Assembly (NCBI GenBank): GCA_020057115.1
Contig: JAGVGJ010000016.1
Span: forward strand, 1 to 32,958
Length of the DNA stretch: 32,958 nucleotides
Reading direction: 5' to 3'
Source: Candidatus Omnitrophota bacterium
GTDB lineage: Bacteria > Omnitrophota > Gorgyraeia > 2-01-FULL-45-10
The position numbers were made by a program, and so were the translations under genes. Each line of letters starts with the position of its first letter. Position 1 is the stretch's first letter. Under the pieces are notes generated by a model. The model saw nothing but the letters and a program-made list of their open reading frames with translations, searched no databases and was not told the origin of the DNA. Shown here piece after piece: positions 22,368 through 29,717 of this stretch.

Positions 22368-22766
22368 TTATTTTAATAACGAACCGATGGTTATCAAACT
22401 CAACTCTGATTCAACATGCTTACCTATATTATCTATCCTCTTCTTGAGCGGGCACACGGCCCTGTTGGGGCATATCGCCTTCTTGAAAAGGCAATCGTTC
22501 AGCTCCACCCTACCCTGGAATATGGTTATAAGGTCGGTGATCCTTATCTTATCGGCAGGCCGGGCGAGCTTGAACCCGCCGCCGGAGCCCTTATATGAAT
22601 TAACGATACCCGCCCTGCCAAGCGTCTGAAGTATCTTCCTCAGGAAAGGGCGCGGTATCTTGAGCTCTTTAACGAGCTCTCCTACGGAAACTACCCCCTC
22701 TTTCTTCTCTGCCATGCAGCACAATGCCCTTACCGCATAATCCGTATCTCTTGTCACCAGCTTCAT
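22368..22766 (-). CDS. Rrf2-family Fe-S transcriptional regulator (NsrR-like)
   Basis: A 132-residue regulator. The start is ATG at 22766 (MKLVTRDTDYAVRAL) behind GGAGGAG; the frame stays open upstream but into the promoter. The winged helix spans about 1-85, with recognition region IPRPFLRKILQTLG and wing GSGGGFKLARP. Cys92, Cys99 and Cys105 (DCLFKKAICPNRAVC) are placed as in IscR/NsrR and should bind an Fe-S cluster that senses NO or redox state. It heads the ferredoxin-Zn ribbon-hcp operon and probably represses it and itself through the palindrome in its own promoter. Confidence 0.92.
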   Translation of the reverse strand: MKLVTRDTDYAVRALCCMAEKKEGVVSVGELVKELKIPRPFLRKILQTLGRAGIVNSYKGSGGGFKLARPADKIRITDLITIFQGRVELNDCLFKKAICPNRAVCPLKKRIDNIGKHVESELSLITIGSLLK

Positions 22767-22785
22767 ATCTCTCCTCCATCCAACT

Positions 22786-22816
22786 AAATGATACCATGCT
22801 AGTATCATTTTGTCAA
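22786..22816 (-). promoter_or_regulatory. Promoter and Rrf2-type operator of the hcp operon
   Basis: On the minus strand TTGACA (22816-22811) and TATCAT (22793-22788) are separated by 17 bases, a near-consensus sigma70 promoter. A 25-base perfect dyad, AAATGATAC-N7-GTATCATTT (22786-22810), covers the spacer and -10. Its position suits repression by the Rrf2 protein encoded 20 bases downstream. Confidence 0.72.
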
Positions 22817-22831
22817 GAAAAAACCTTAAAA

Positions 22832-22960
22832 AGGGACGTTTCTAAATTCCATCCTGCATGTGTCCCCAAATTCAAGATCACACCTGTCCCCAAAACTAGC
22901 TGGGGACAGGTGTGGGATGAAATTTACAAACGTCCCAAGATCAGATTTAGAAACGTCCCT
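22832..22960. repeat. Nested palindromic repeat element
   Basis: An inner hairpin with perfect 14-base arms (CACACCTGTCCCCA at 22879-22892, complement at 22901-22914, loop AAACTAGC) is enclosed by outer arms GGGACGTTTCTAAATT... (22833-22854) and its near-complement (22915-22936). A third inverted copy of the outer motif (ATTTAGAAACGTCCCT) ends at 22960. It lies between the divergent hcp-operon and TonB-receptor promoters. It resembles REP-like mobile palindromes, though no transposase is present. Confidence 0.75.
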
Positions 22961-22990
22961 CGTGCTCGCCAATGAGCATGATTTAAAGCT

Positions 22991-23025
22991 ATTGTCAACT
23001 ATTTGATTTAAAATAGGTTGACAAT
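22991..23025 (+). promoter_or_regulatory. BirA-type (biotin repressor) operator candidate
   Basis: The inverted repeat TTGTCAACT (22992-23000) - N15 - GGTTGACAA (23016-23024) has the layout of BirA sites as I know them (TTGTnAACC-N14/16-GGTTnACAA). Its right half contains the -35 hexamer of the downstream promoter. A bioY gene follows the receptor gene, which supports the call. Confidence 0.65.
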
Positions 23026-23046
23026 TGGTGCGCTAGTCGCTATAAT
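23018..23046 (+). promoter_or_regulatory. Full-consensus sigma70 promoter of the TonB receptor gene
   Basis: TTGACA (23018-23023), a 17-base spacer and TATAAT (23041-23046) match the consensus at all twelve positions. The start codon ATG follows only seven bases after the -10, so transcription should begin at or next to the A of the ATG, giving a leaderless message. Confidence 0.85.
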
Positions 23047-23053
23047 CTCCCCC

Positions 23054-24871
23054 ATGCGAAAGATACTGGTTATTACACTGGCCGTCATGGTCATTGTTTC
23101 CTCCGCGCGGGCCGATGAGCCGAAGAAGCTAGACAAGATCGTGGTCACGGCCTCGCGCCTTGATACGCTTGAAGGCGAGACATCAAGATCCGTGACGATA
23201 CTTGACCCTGCTGCGCTCGAAGAGTCGAATTACCAGGCCATCCCTGATGCGATAGGCAATGTAGGCGGTATAGACATAAGGCGCCGCGGGCCTGAAGGCA
23301 TACAGGCAGATGTCAATATCCGCGGCACGACTTTTGAGCAGAACACCGTCCTTGTTAACGGCATAGTGGTAAACGACCCGCAGACAGGCCACTTCAACAT
23401 GGATATCCCGCTGGCGATGATGGATATCGATGCCATAGAGATATTGAAGGGCCCGGCCTCAAGCCTATACGGCCCCAATTCCTTCGGCGGCGTCATAAAT
23501 ATCATTACCAGAAAACCCCAGGATAAAGAATTCCTCTTCTATTCCGAGGGCGGTTCATACGATTATTACAGGGGCGGGATCTCCCTCTCCTATCCGGCCG
23601 GCCCAATAAAGAACAGGTTCTCTATCGAAGAAAGCCGCTCCACCGGTTACATGCCCGAGACCCAGTTCAATAATCTCACGCTCACCGAAACCGCGACTCT
23701 GGAGACGCCCTTTGGTTCATATGATCTCCTATTCGGATACATGAAGAAAGACTTTGGCGCGGCCAACTTTTATTCCAACCTATACCCAAATGAATTAGAA
23801 TCCACAGACACCAGGCTTTTCGAGCTGAAAGGCCATATCGAGAGACATGGCTTAAAGTTTGAGCCGAAATTATTCCTCAGGAGGCATTGGGATAAGTTCG
23901 CCCTCGACGCAAACCGGCCGGGATGGCAGACCAACTACCATACCACTTATAATTACGGCCTGGCCGCAGACTTTGTCATAGAAGATAAGTTCATGGATGT
24001 CGCCTACGGCTATGAGCTGTCCCAAGACACCACAGATTCGACCAACCTCCAGACCCATTCAAGGACAAAAGACGGTTTCTACGTGGAGGTCTCTCCCCAC
24101 ATAATAGACGCTCTTAAGATAAATGCCGGCATGCGTGAAGATTATATTTCTGACTTCGGATGGCGGTGCTCTCCCATGGTGAGCGCAAGCATCCTCCCTG
24201 CCAAAGACCTCACTATTAGGATGGCTATAGGAAAGGCCTTCAGGATACCGACATTCACCGACCTCTATTATAATGATGCCGCAAATAAAGGCAGCCCAAG
24301 CCTCGGCCCTGAAAGCTCATGGTCTTATGAGGCAGGGATAGATTATCGGAAAGACAGATACGACGTAAGCGCGACCTATTTTAACCGCGAGACCGAGGAT
24401 ACCATCGACTGGACCCGCACGACATCAAAACTGCCGTGGCAAGCATCAAATATCGGCACTGCAAAGACTAATGGTTTTGAGCTGGCAGTGGATGCGAGCC
24501 CTAGGAAGATAGACTCGAGGATCCCGATAGATAACATATTTTTCGGCTATACCTGTATAGATACATACGCAAAACATGGCTATCTCTCAAAATACGCCCT
24601 CGACTACCTGAAACAGCAGATATCAGGCGGACTGGAATGCAGCCTGTTCGGGTTCAAGAACTCCTGGGTGATAAATTACAAGAAGCGTATAGGCGACTCC
24701 GGGTATATGACGGTGGATACGAAGCTGGTGAAAGGGATAATTAAACAAAAGAAACTGGACCTGGAGGCCTATTTTGAGATATCGAACATATTCGACGTTG
24801 AATATTCGGAACAGTCTAATGTCCAGATGCCGGGCAGGTGGATAAAATCGGGAGGCACTATCAAATTCTAA
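23054..24871 (+). CDS. TonB-dependent outer membrane receptor, candidate biotin receptor
   Basis: A 605-residue outer membrane receptor. The start is ATG at 23054 (MRKILVITLAVMVIVSSARA signal peptide), not the in-frame upstream ATG that lies inside the promoter. A TonB box (KLDKIVVTAS, about 25-34) and plug domain follow (NIRGTTFEQNTVLVNGIVVND, then IEILKGPASSLYGPNSFGGVINIIT), and a 22-strand-type barrel ends with FDVEYSEQSNVQMPGRWIKSGGTIKF. The family resembles BtuB/vitamin receptors. The BirA-type operator in front and bioY behind suggest biotin or a precursor as the substrate; cobalamin is the alternative. ExbB/ExbD at 4192-5243 could energise it. Confidence 0.93.
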   Translation: MRKILVITLAVMVIVSSARADEPKKLDKIVVTASRLDTLEGETSRSVTILDPAALEESNYQAIPDAIGNVGGIDIRRRGPEGIQADVNIRGTTFEQNTVLVNGIVVNDPQTGHFNMDIPLAMMDIDAIEILKGPASSLYGPNSFGGVINIITRKPQDKEFLFYSEGGSYDYYRGGISLSYPAGPIKNRFSIEESRSTGYMPETQFNNLTLTETATLETPFGSYDLLFGYMKKDFGAANFYSNLYPNELESTDTRLFELKGHIERHGLKFEPKLFLRRHWDKFALDANRPGWQTNYHTTYNYGLAADFVIEDKFMDVAYGYELSQDTTDSTNLQTHSRTKDGFYVEVSPHIIDALKINAGMREDYISDFGWRCSPMVSASILPAKDLTIRMAIGKAFRIPTFTDLYYNDAANKGSPSLGPESSWSYEAGIDYRKDRYDVSATYFNRETEDTIDWTRTTSKLPWQASNIGTAKTNGFELAVDASPRKIDSRIPIDNIFFGYTCIDTYAKHGYLSKYALDYLKQQISGGLECSLFGFKNSWVINYKKRIGDSGYMTVDTKLVKGIIKQKKLDLEAYFEISNIFDVEYSEQSNVQMPGRWIKSGGTIKF

Positions 24872-24872
24872 G

Positions 24873-24901
24873 TTGACAATATAAGCCTCTTATAGTATTT
24901 T
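24873..24901 (+). promoter_or_regulatory. Possible bioY promoter
   Basis: TTGACA (24873-24878), directly after the receptor stop, stands 17 bases from TATTTT (24896-24901). The sequence AGTTGACAAT repeats one half of the BirA-like site at 23016, without a visible partner half. Confidence 0.35.
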
Positions 24902-24927
24902 TATATCACAAATTGAAAGGATCTTAT

Positions 24928-25473
24928 ATGAACAAAGCGCACGCATTGGACCTAAATAAAGAACTGATAAACAATAGAGCCGCGAGCTCGCTTATAGGCG
25001 TGGTATTCTTTGTCGCCGCCATGGCGCTCGGTTCATATGTCAGGATACCCGTACCCGGAAGCCCGATCCCAATAACGCTGCAGACATTCTTCGTCCTCTT
25101 GGCTGGCGCTGTCCTCGGCAAGAGGCTCGGCCTGTTCGCAACCGTCTCCTATGCCGTTATCAGCTTGCCGATGCTTGTCGGGCCTACAGGAGGATATTTT
25201 GCCGGGTTCGCTATCGCGTCATTCGTTACAGGCGCTATGCTCGAGAAGAAGGATGCGGGTATCGGCCGCATGATCGCGGCATTCGCGATCGGGAACCTCG
25301 CCATCTACGCCCTCGGCGCATCATGGCTTGTATTCGCATATAAGGCGAGCATTGTGAACGCGGTATCAATGGGCGCTCTTCCGTTCGTAACAGGAGATAT
25401 TTTAAAGATAGCCCTGGCAGTCATGATCTACAAAAGCATAGCAAGCCGCTCGAAGGATATATTCGGCGCGTAA
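24928..25473 (+). CDS. bioY: BioY biotin transporter, ECF S component
   Basis: A 181-residue membrane protein with six predicted helices and the BioY signature RIPVPGSPIPITLQTFFVLLAGAVLGKRLG (about 34-63), GGYFAGFAIASFVTGAM and the GDILKIALAV segment in the last helix. The start is ATG at 24928 with AAAGGA upstream; an in-frame TTG at 24913 precedes that ribosome binding site and is rejected. BioY binds biotin and works alone or with an energising EcfAT/BioMN module, which is not in this window. It follows the TonB receptor by 56 bases on the same strand and ends at a bidirectional terminator. Confidence 0.95.
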   Translation: MNKAHALDLNKELINNRAASSLIGVVFFVAAMALGSYVRIPVPGSPIPITLQTFFVLLAGAVLGKRLGLFATVSYAVISLPMLVGPTGGYFAGFAIASFVTGAMLEKKDAGIGRMIAAFAIGNLAIYALGASWLVFAYKASIVNAVSMGALPFVTGDILKIALAVMIYKSIASRSKDIFGA

Positions 25474-25480
25474 ATCGATA

Positions 25481-25519
25481 GATTGCTTCGTCGGCGCTAA
25501 AGCGCCTCCTCGCAATGAC
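25481..25519. repeat. Dispersed repeat with GATTGCTTCGTC ... CTCGCAATGAC ends
   Basis: A 39-base imperfect palindrome: GATTGCTTCGTCGGCGCT, then AGCGCCTCCTCGCAATGAC. It resembles the widespread intergenic 'attgcttcgtcgc...gctcctcgcaatgac' repeats seen in many unrelated bacterial genomes. It sits just after bioY. Confidence 0.6.
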
Positions 25520-25530
25520 AGACATTAAAT

Positions 25531-25562
25531 AAAAAACCCAAGCTGCAGAGCTTGGGTTTTTT
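25531..25562. terminator. Bidirectional intrinsic terminator between bioY and ptsN
   Basis: AAAAAACCCAAGCT (25531-25544), loop GCAG, and AGCTTGGGTTTTTT (25549-25562) form a perfect 14-base stem with T-runs on both strands. It serves the convergent bioY (+) and EIIA (-) genes. Confidence 0.93.
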
Positions 25563-25580
25563 ATTTATATGAGATCCTGT

Positions 25581-26075
25581 TTATCTATTCAGGTGCTTTT
25601 CTGCATCCTCGACTATCTTCAATACCTCGGCCTGGGTCTTAGCCTTACGAAGCTGGCCTACGGTGAACTTATCTTTTATTATGTGCGAAAGCCTGGCCAG
25701 TATCTTAAGGTGCCTTCCCACCTCTTCCTTCGGGGATATCAAAACGAAGAATATGTACGTCAGGCCGCCGTCGAGAGAATTGAAATCGACTCCCTGCTGC
25801 GCCCTTCCGAAGACGAGTATCGGCTCTTTCGCGCCGTCTACCTTGGTATGCGGTATGCCTACGCCGTTGCCTATCCCTGTGGAACCCAGCTTCTCGCGCT
25901 CTAGTAGAGCCGTCAGCAGGGCCTTCTTGTTCTTGACCTTGCCGGAGGAGGCCGCGACATCCACAAGCTCCGCGAGGATATTTTCCTTCTCCGAGCTCTC
26001 GAGATTAAGCGCCACATACTTCTGTTTCAGGATATTGGATATGCTTACATCTTTTGCGTCAACCATCGCCGCCAT
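25581..26075 (-). CDS. ptsN: PTS EIIA type-2 domain protein (PtsN-like)
   Basis: A 164-residue single EIIA domain of the fructose/nitrogen-regulatory type. The phosphorylated His76 lies in GIGNGVGIPHTKVDG, and PILVFGRAQQGVDFNSLDG with IFFVLISPKEEVGRHLKILARLSHII follow as in the family. No other PTS component is nearby, so it is more likely regulatory (PtsN/EIIA-Ntr) than a sugar carrier. The start is ATG at 26075 with AAAGG five bases upstream; ATG at 26066 is an alternative. It lies 19 bases after the OmpA-LysM gene stop and may share its transcript. Confidence 0.88.
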   Translation of the reverse strand: MAAMVDAKDVSISNILKQKYVALNLESSEKENILAELVDVAASSGKVKNKKALLTALLEREKLGSTGIGNGVGIPHTKVDGAKEPILVFGRAQQGVDFNSLDGGLTYIFFVLISPKEEVGRHLKILARLSHIIKDKFTVGQLRKAKTQAEVLKIVEDAEKHLNR

Positions 26076-26094
26076 TCTAACCTTTCGATCGTAC

Positions 26095-27066
26095 TTATTC
26101 GATAGGTATTATGATCTTTGTCCCGGTCTTAAGCTTCTTCGGGTCCTTTATCCTGTCCTTATTGAACTCATACAGATAATTCCAGCGGTTGCCGTTGCCA
26201 AGCTCTTTTGCGGCTATCTTCCAGAGCGAATCGCCCGACTTCACGATATACTCTTTGGTGGAGACCTTTATCTGGCTCTCGACATTCTCTTTGGTCTCCT
26301 CTACGTACTTGCCTTCCTCGATCGCCGTGGCCTGCTCCGGAGCCTTGCCCGTATAAGGTATCATCGTCTCCTCGACCTCGGCTATCATGAACTGGGCATT
26401 GCGGTCCTTCTGCATGCCGACAAGATCCGTGACCGGGGCTATTGCGTCCAGCTTGCCGCGCGATATTATCTTGATCCTCTCCTCCGGCACGCCCTTATCG
26501 AGCATGAACTGCTTAACGGAGATCCCGCGTTTCTTTCCGAGCTTATCGTTATATTTCTCGGTCCCGCGGACATCGCAATTGCCGGTGATGAGTATGCTCG
26601 CTTCAGGGTTCTTCTTCAGCGTCTTTACGGCGTCCTGCAGTATGTCGGCCGCATCGTCCCTTATGTCGGCCTTGTCATAATCGAAGTATATCTTGACGTT
26701 CTTTATTATCTTCCTGATAAGAAGCGACGGCCTCAACTCCTGCGGCTGAGGCGGAGAAAGCTCGTCCTCTTTGTAATCGAATATCACCTTGCGCACGTAG
26801 CAGTAACCCCTGTTGCCCCAGACTTCAGGCGATTTTTCGCCCGGCTGTTCAGGCCACCACCAGTATCCGCCCTTGACCGTGTCCTCTACCGGACCCGGCT
26901 TGGCATCCGTAGGCCACCAGGTGAACTTTTGCTGGAATTCCTCGGTCTCCTGCCTTCTGGGGTCTTCCCTGTCCACGATACCGGCAGCATAAATAGAGCC
27001 CATTGACGAGAGGATAAAACCGATCGTTACGGCCGCAGCTAAAGTCCTTCTTAAGGCGTTCTTCAT
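26095..27066 (-). CDS. OmpA-domain and LysM-domain envelope protein
   Basis: A 323-residue exported protein. The ATG at 27066 (MKNALRRTLAAAVTIGF) is preferred over the GTG three codons upstream. After a signal peptide (about 1-28, ending IYAA) comes a Trp/Pro-rich segment (FTWWPTDAKPGP, YWWWPEQPGEK), an OmpA C-terminal domain (about 120-235: IYFDYDKADIRDDA, ILITGNCDVRGTEKYNDKLGKKRG) and a C-terminal LysM domain (about 270-320: YIVKSGDSLWKIAAKEL, then LKTGTKIIIPIE). Two separate peptidoglycan-binding modules indicate an envelope anchor in the periplasm. Confidence 0.94.
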   Translation of the reverse strand: MKNALRRTLAAAVTIGFILSSMGSIYAAGIVDREDPRRQETEEFQQKFTWWPTDAKPGPVEDTVKGGYWWWPEQPGEKSPEVWGNRGYCYVRKVIFDYKEDELSPPQPQELRPSLLIRKIIKNVKIYFDYDKADIRDDAADILQDAVKTLKKNPEASILITGNCDVRGTEKYNDKLGKKRGISVKQFMLDKGVPEERIKIISRGKLDAIAPVTDLVGMQKDRNAQFMIAEVEETMIPYTGKAPEQATAIEEGKYVEETKENVESQIKVSTKEYIVKSGDSLWKIAAKELGNGNRWNYLYEFNKDRIKDPKKLKTGTKIIIPIE

Positions 27067-27100
27067 GCTCCACACTCCGTTTTATATTTATATTTAATAG

Positions 27101-27139
27101 ATTATATTTTCTGAAATTCTAATTGATACATTTTATCAA
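27101..27139 (-). promoter_or_regulatory. AT-rich promoter region with 17-base dyad
   Basis: TATAAT (27106-27101) lies 34 bases upstream of the OmpA-LysM start. A perfect dyad, TTGATA-N5-TATCAA, occupies 27123-27139 just upstream of the expected -35 area and could bind a regulator; no clear -35 hexamer is seen. Confidence 0.4.
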
Positions 27140-27175
27140 AGGCAAAATAGGAAATCAAGGCCTATATTAATATAG

Positions 27176-29068
27176 TTATTGGTCGGATTTCTTAAAAAAA
27201 ATTTTGATAGCGTCGAGGCCCTCGTTCTTTATCGACTCCCCGATATTTTCAAGGCGGGGCTTCACTATCTTCATGATAGATTCCTGCAGGCCGCTGAACT
27301 GTGGTTTTTCGACTGTCCCGGTAATGTCGAATTTAAGGCTCAGCTTGTCGTTTCCGTTCAGGGCCTCGCAGAGCGCCGGCATCGGCACGAATCCGAAAGC
27401 CAATTTCGAGCCGCTTTTGGGCGCAAATTTGTAATCTTTCAACGCTAGGCGATTCCTTGAATTTATCTCGTCATTTATTATCCTGGTCTCTGAATACAAT
27501 GTAGCGGTACCCTTCTCGACAGCCAAAGGAAGAGAATCTTCGTAAAGGAAGCGCACGGCCGGCATATCGACTTCTTTCAACGTTATGTCGAACTCTCCCT
27601 TCTTGCCTTTACTGTCAAAACCGTGCGAGAAAAATAGGTCTAGGCTGCCGATCTGCGAGCCCTCTTTCTTTAAGGTGCCCTTTATCTCGAAGAGGCCTAT
27701 GTCGGCGCCATTCTCAGGGTCAAAACCGAGCTTGCCGATCCTCGCCCTGGCCCTGTCGAGCTCTATGATGCCGCCGTTATCCGCCTTAAGATGGAATAAG
27801 GCCCTTCTTATATCTAGCTCTCTTATCTCAAATATATACCTGTCGCGGGCCGACCTGAATTTTACCAGCTCTCCCTTCGGCGCTTCGGTCACCTCCGTAG
27901 TCACCTTCTTCGATTCGGCGCGCGCGGCCTTCTCCTTCTCTATCGCCTTCTTGGAAAAATTTTTCTTTACCATCTCATAGCCTTTAGAGAACCAGTCCTT
28001 CTTCTCTCGCAGCATATCGAACATAGACGGCAGGCTCGCGCCCTTTTTCCCCTCGCCTGCAGCGCCTCCGCCAAGCTTCTGGAGATTGAAAGTGCCGCCT
28101 CGCGCGCCCTCCAACGTGATCTCCGCGTTATTCAATATGATGTGGGAAAATACGAGCCGCCGCGAGAGCAGCGCGAGCGGGCTCACGTGCATGGAGACGT
28201 CATTTATCTTCGCGATAAGTTTTTCGGGATTATCGGGGTCATAGACCTCCATGCCCTTCAACGTGATCGAAAGCGTAAGAGGCCAGACCCTCAGCGTATC
28301 GATATATATCTTCGCGTTGCTGGTCTTGTTTATGGCGTCTATGATGGCAGAGCTCACCACCGGGCTCACGAAATACGCTACGCCGAGCTGGATCGCGAAA
28401 AATACGGCCACGACGAGCGCGAGGGCCGCGATATTGATCCTCTTTATGAAACTGGATCTCTGGCTCGCGTTCGGCTTGATGAAAACGCTCCTCAACTTTT
28501 TTATGGCGTAAAGCTTCGTATTTGTCTTAAGCACGCTCGCGGCGCCGAGATCCGCAATGCTCGCAGCCTGATGGGCGACCTTGAGACCGGAGACGAGCTT
28601 GGCTATTTTTGAATTGGCGATCTTTTCGCTGTATTTTGAACGCAGCGCGATAGTCGTCTTCTTCGACACAAAATATACGGGCGCCGACAAGACGGCGGAG
28701 AGCGCGAGACCGCCGGCGATGAGCGTATTATTTATGTCGAGATACGCTATTACCGGAAGATTTATGGCCCAGCGCCAGAAGCCCGCGAGAAAATTCGCGT
28801 CGATGAGAAGGTAGGCACCGAGCTTACCGGTAAGATAGTGAAGGCCCGCGATATATGCAAATTTGAAGAGAGGAAGAGCGAGCAGTATGGACATCCTGTT
28901 TATCCTGAAGACAAAGAAGGATACGGTCAAGAGCGCCGCCATAGTCCCATTCCATGGGATAAACCCGAGGAACATGGCAAGGCATACCCCGGCTGCCACT
29001 TCCCGCGGAGAGGTGTTCGCTTCGAGAATTCCTATTATCTGGGTAGGAAGCTTAGTGAATATCAGCAT
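27176..29068 (-). CDS. TIGR03546-like membrane domain fused to AsmA/DUF748-like domain
   Basis: A 630-residue protein. Residues 1-about 150 are a polytopic membrane domain (EANTSPREVAAGVCLAMFLGFIPWNG, then LLALPLFKFAYIAGLHYLTGKLG, about 18-80) that I recognise as TIGR03546, related to DUF2062. A membrane helix at about 212-235 leads to a large periplasmic beta-rich region (about 245-625) with AsmA/DUF748 features (LPLTLSITLKGMEVYDPDNPEKLIAKI, VFSHIILNNAEITLEG). A Lys/Glu-rich linker splits it at about 345-400. AsmA-like proteins are thought to move lipids or shape the outer membrane; that role is inferred here. The start has AGGAGG. Confidence 0.83.
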   Translation of the reverse strand: MLIFTKLPTQIIGILEANTSPREVAAGVCLAMFLGFIPWNGTMAALLTVSFFVFRINRMSILLALPLFKFAYIAGLHYLTGKLGAYLLIDANFLAGFWRWAINLPVIAYLDINNTLIAGGLALSAVLSAPVYFVSKKTTIALRSKYSEKIANSKIAKLVSGLKVAHQAASIADLGAASVLKTNTKLYAIKKLRSVFIKPNASQRSSFIKRINIAALALVVAVFFAIQLGVAYFVSPVVSSAIIDAINKTSNAKIYIDTLRVWPLTLSITLKGMEVYDPDNPEKLIAKINDVSMHVSPLALLSRRLVFSHIILNNAEITLEGARGGTFNLQKLGGGAAGEGKKGASLPSMFDMLREKKDWFSKGYEMVKKNFSKKAIEKEKAARAESKKVTTEVTEAPKGELVKFRSARDRYIFEIRELDIRRALFHLKADNGGIIELDRARARIGKLGFDPENGADIGLFEIKGTLKKEGSQIGSLDLFFSHGFDSKGKKGEFDITLKEVDMPAVRFLYEDSLPLAVEKGTATLYSETRIINDEINSRNRLALKDYKFAPKSGSKLAFGFVPMPALCEALNGNDKLSLKFDITGTVEKPQFSGLQESIMKIVKPRLENIGESIKNEGLDAIKIFFKKSDQ

Positions 29069-29084
29069 CTATTATTCCTCCTGT

Positions 29085-29717
29085 TTATTCGATATCCAGT
29101 ATCTCACAAAGGCTTGAGATGATCCGGTATGGCTTTTCTCTCCTAAGCTGGGCGCGGGACGATGATCCCCCGAGCACGGCTATCGTTCTTATCCCGGCAT
29201 TCCTGCCGGCCTTCACATCTATCGCCATGTCGCCGACATATATGGTCTCTATCCTCTTAGCCTTCAGGTGCCGCATCGTCTTGATGAGTAGCGCCGGCCT
29301 CGGCTTAAGCTCTCTCTTATTCTTGGCGCATTCGACCATGTCAAAATATTTTATAAGCCCGAGTCTCTTTAGCAGTATGAGGCTGAATTTTTTCGGGCGG
29401 TTCGACGCCACGGCAAGCTTATAGCCTTTCTTGCGCAGACGGCTCAAGACCTGCCTGGCGCACGGAAGGACGCGCGAATCCGTCAGGAGCGCTTTCTCAT
29501 GATGCTTGCGGTATATCTCGAGCGCCGGCTTTACGTCATTACCTTTGAAGAAAGTCTCGATGAAATTCTTGTCGCCATGGCCGATCAAGCGCTTCACCGT
29601 ATCCATGCCGATATCTTTGCGCCCGAACTTCCGGTTGACGTAATTAAGGCTGTTCCTTATCGCGCCGTACGCGTCAACTATCGTGCCGTCAATATCGAAT
29701 ATGATGAGCCTTGTCAT
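29085..29717 (-). CDS. HAD-superfamily hydrolase (phosphoglycolate phosphatase-like)
   Basis: A 210-residue phosphatase with all HAD motifs: DIDGTIVDA (8-16, nucleophile Asp8 and acid Asp10), VASNRPKK (motif II, about 103-110), Lys in ELKPRPALL (motif III, about 135) and YVGDMAIDVKAGRNAG (motif IV, about 156-171). A helical cap sits between motifs I and II, as in Gph/PpaX enzymes. Substrate cannot be assigned. It overlaps the DUF167 gene by four bases and precedes the TIGR03546 gene by 16 bases on the same strand. Confidence 0.92.
   Translation of the reverse strand: MTRLIIFDIDGTIVDAYGAIRNSLNYVNRKFGRKDIGMDTVKRLIGHGDKNFIETFFKGNDVKPALEIYRKHHEKALLTDSRVLPCARQVLSRLRKKGYKLAVASNRPKKFSLILLKRLGLIKYFDMVECAKNKRELKPRPALLIKTMRHLKAKRIETIYVGDMAIDVKAGRNAGIRTIAVLGGSSSRAQLRREKPYRIISSLCEILDIE

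Noticed and set aside
22767-22808. Upstream ATG of the Rrf2 gene (14 extra residues)
   Set aside because: That ATG lies within the promoter and operator; the ATG at 22766 has a GGAGGAG site and matches the family N-terminus.
25663-27006. Long plus-strand open frame (447 codons)
   Set aside because: It is antisense to the EIIA and OmpA-LysM genes, which have clear domains; the composition is that of a mirror frame.
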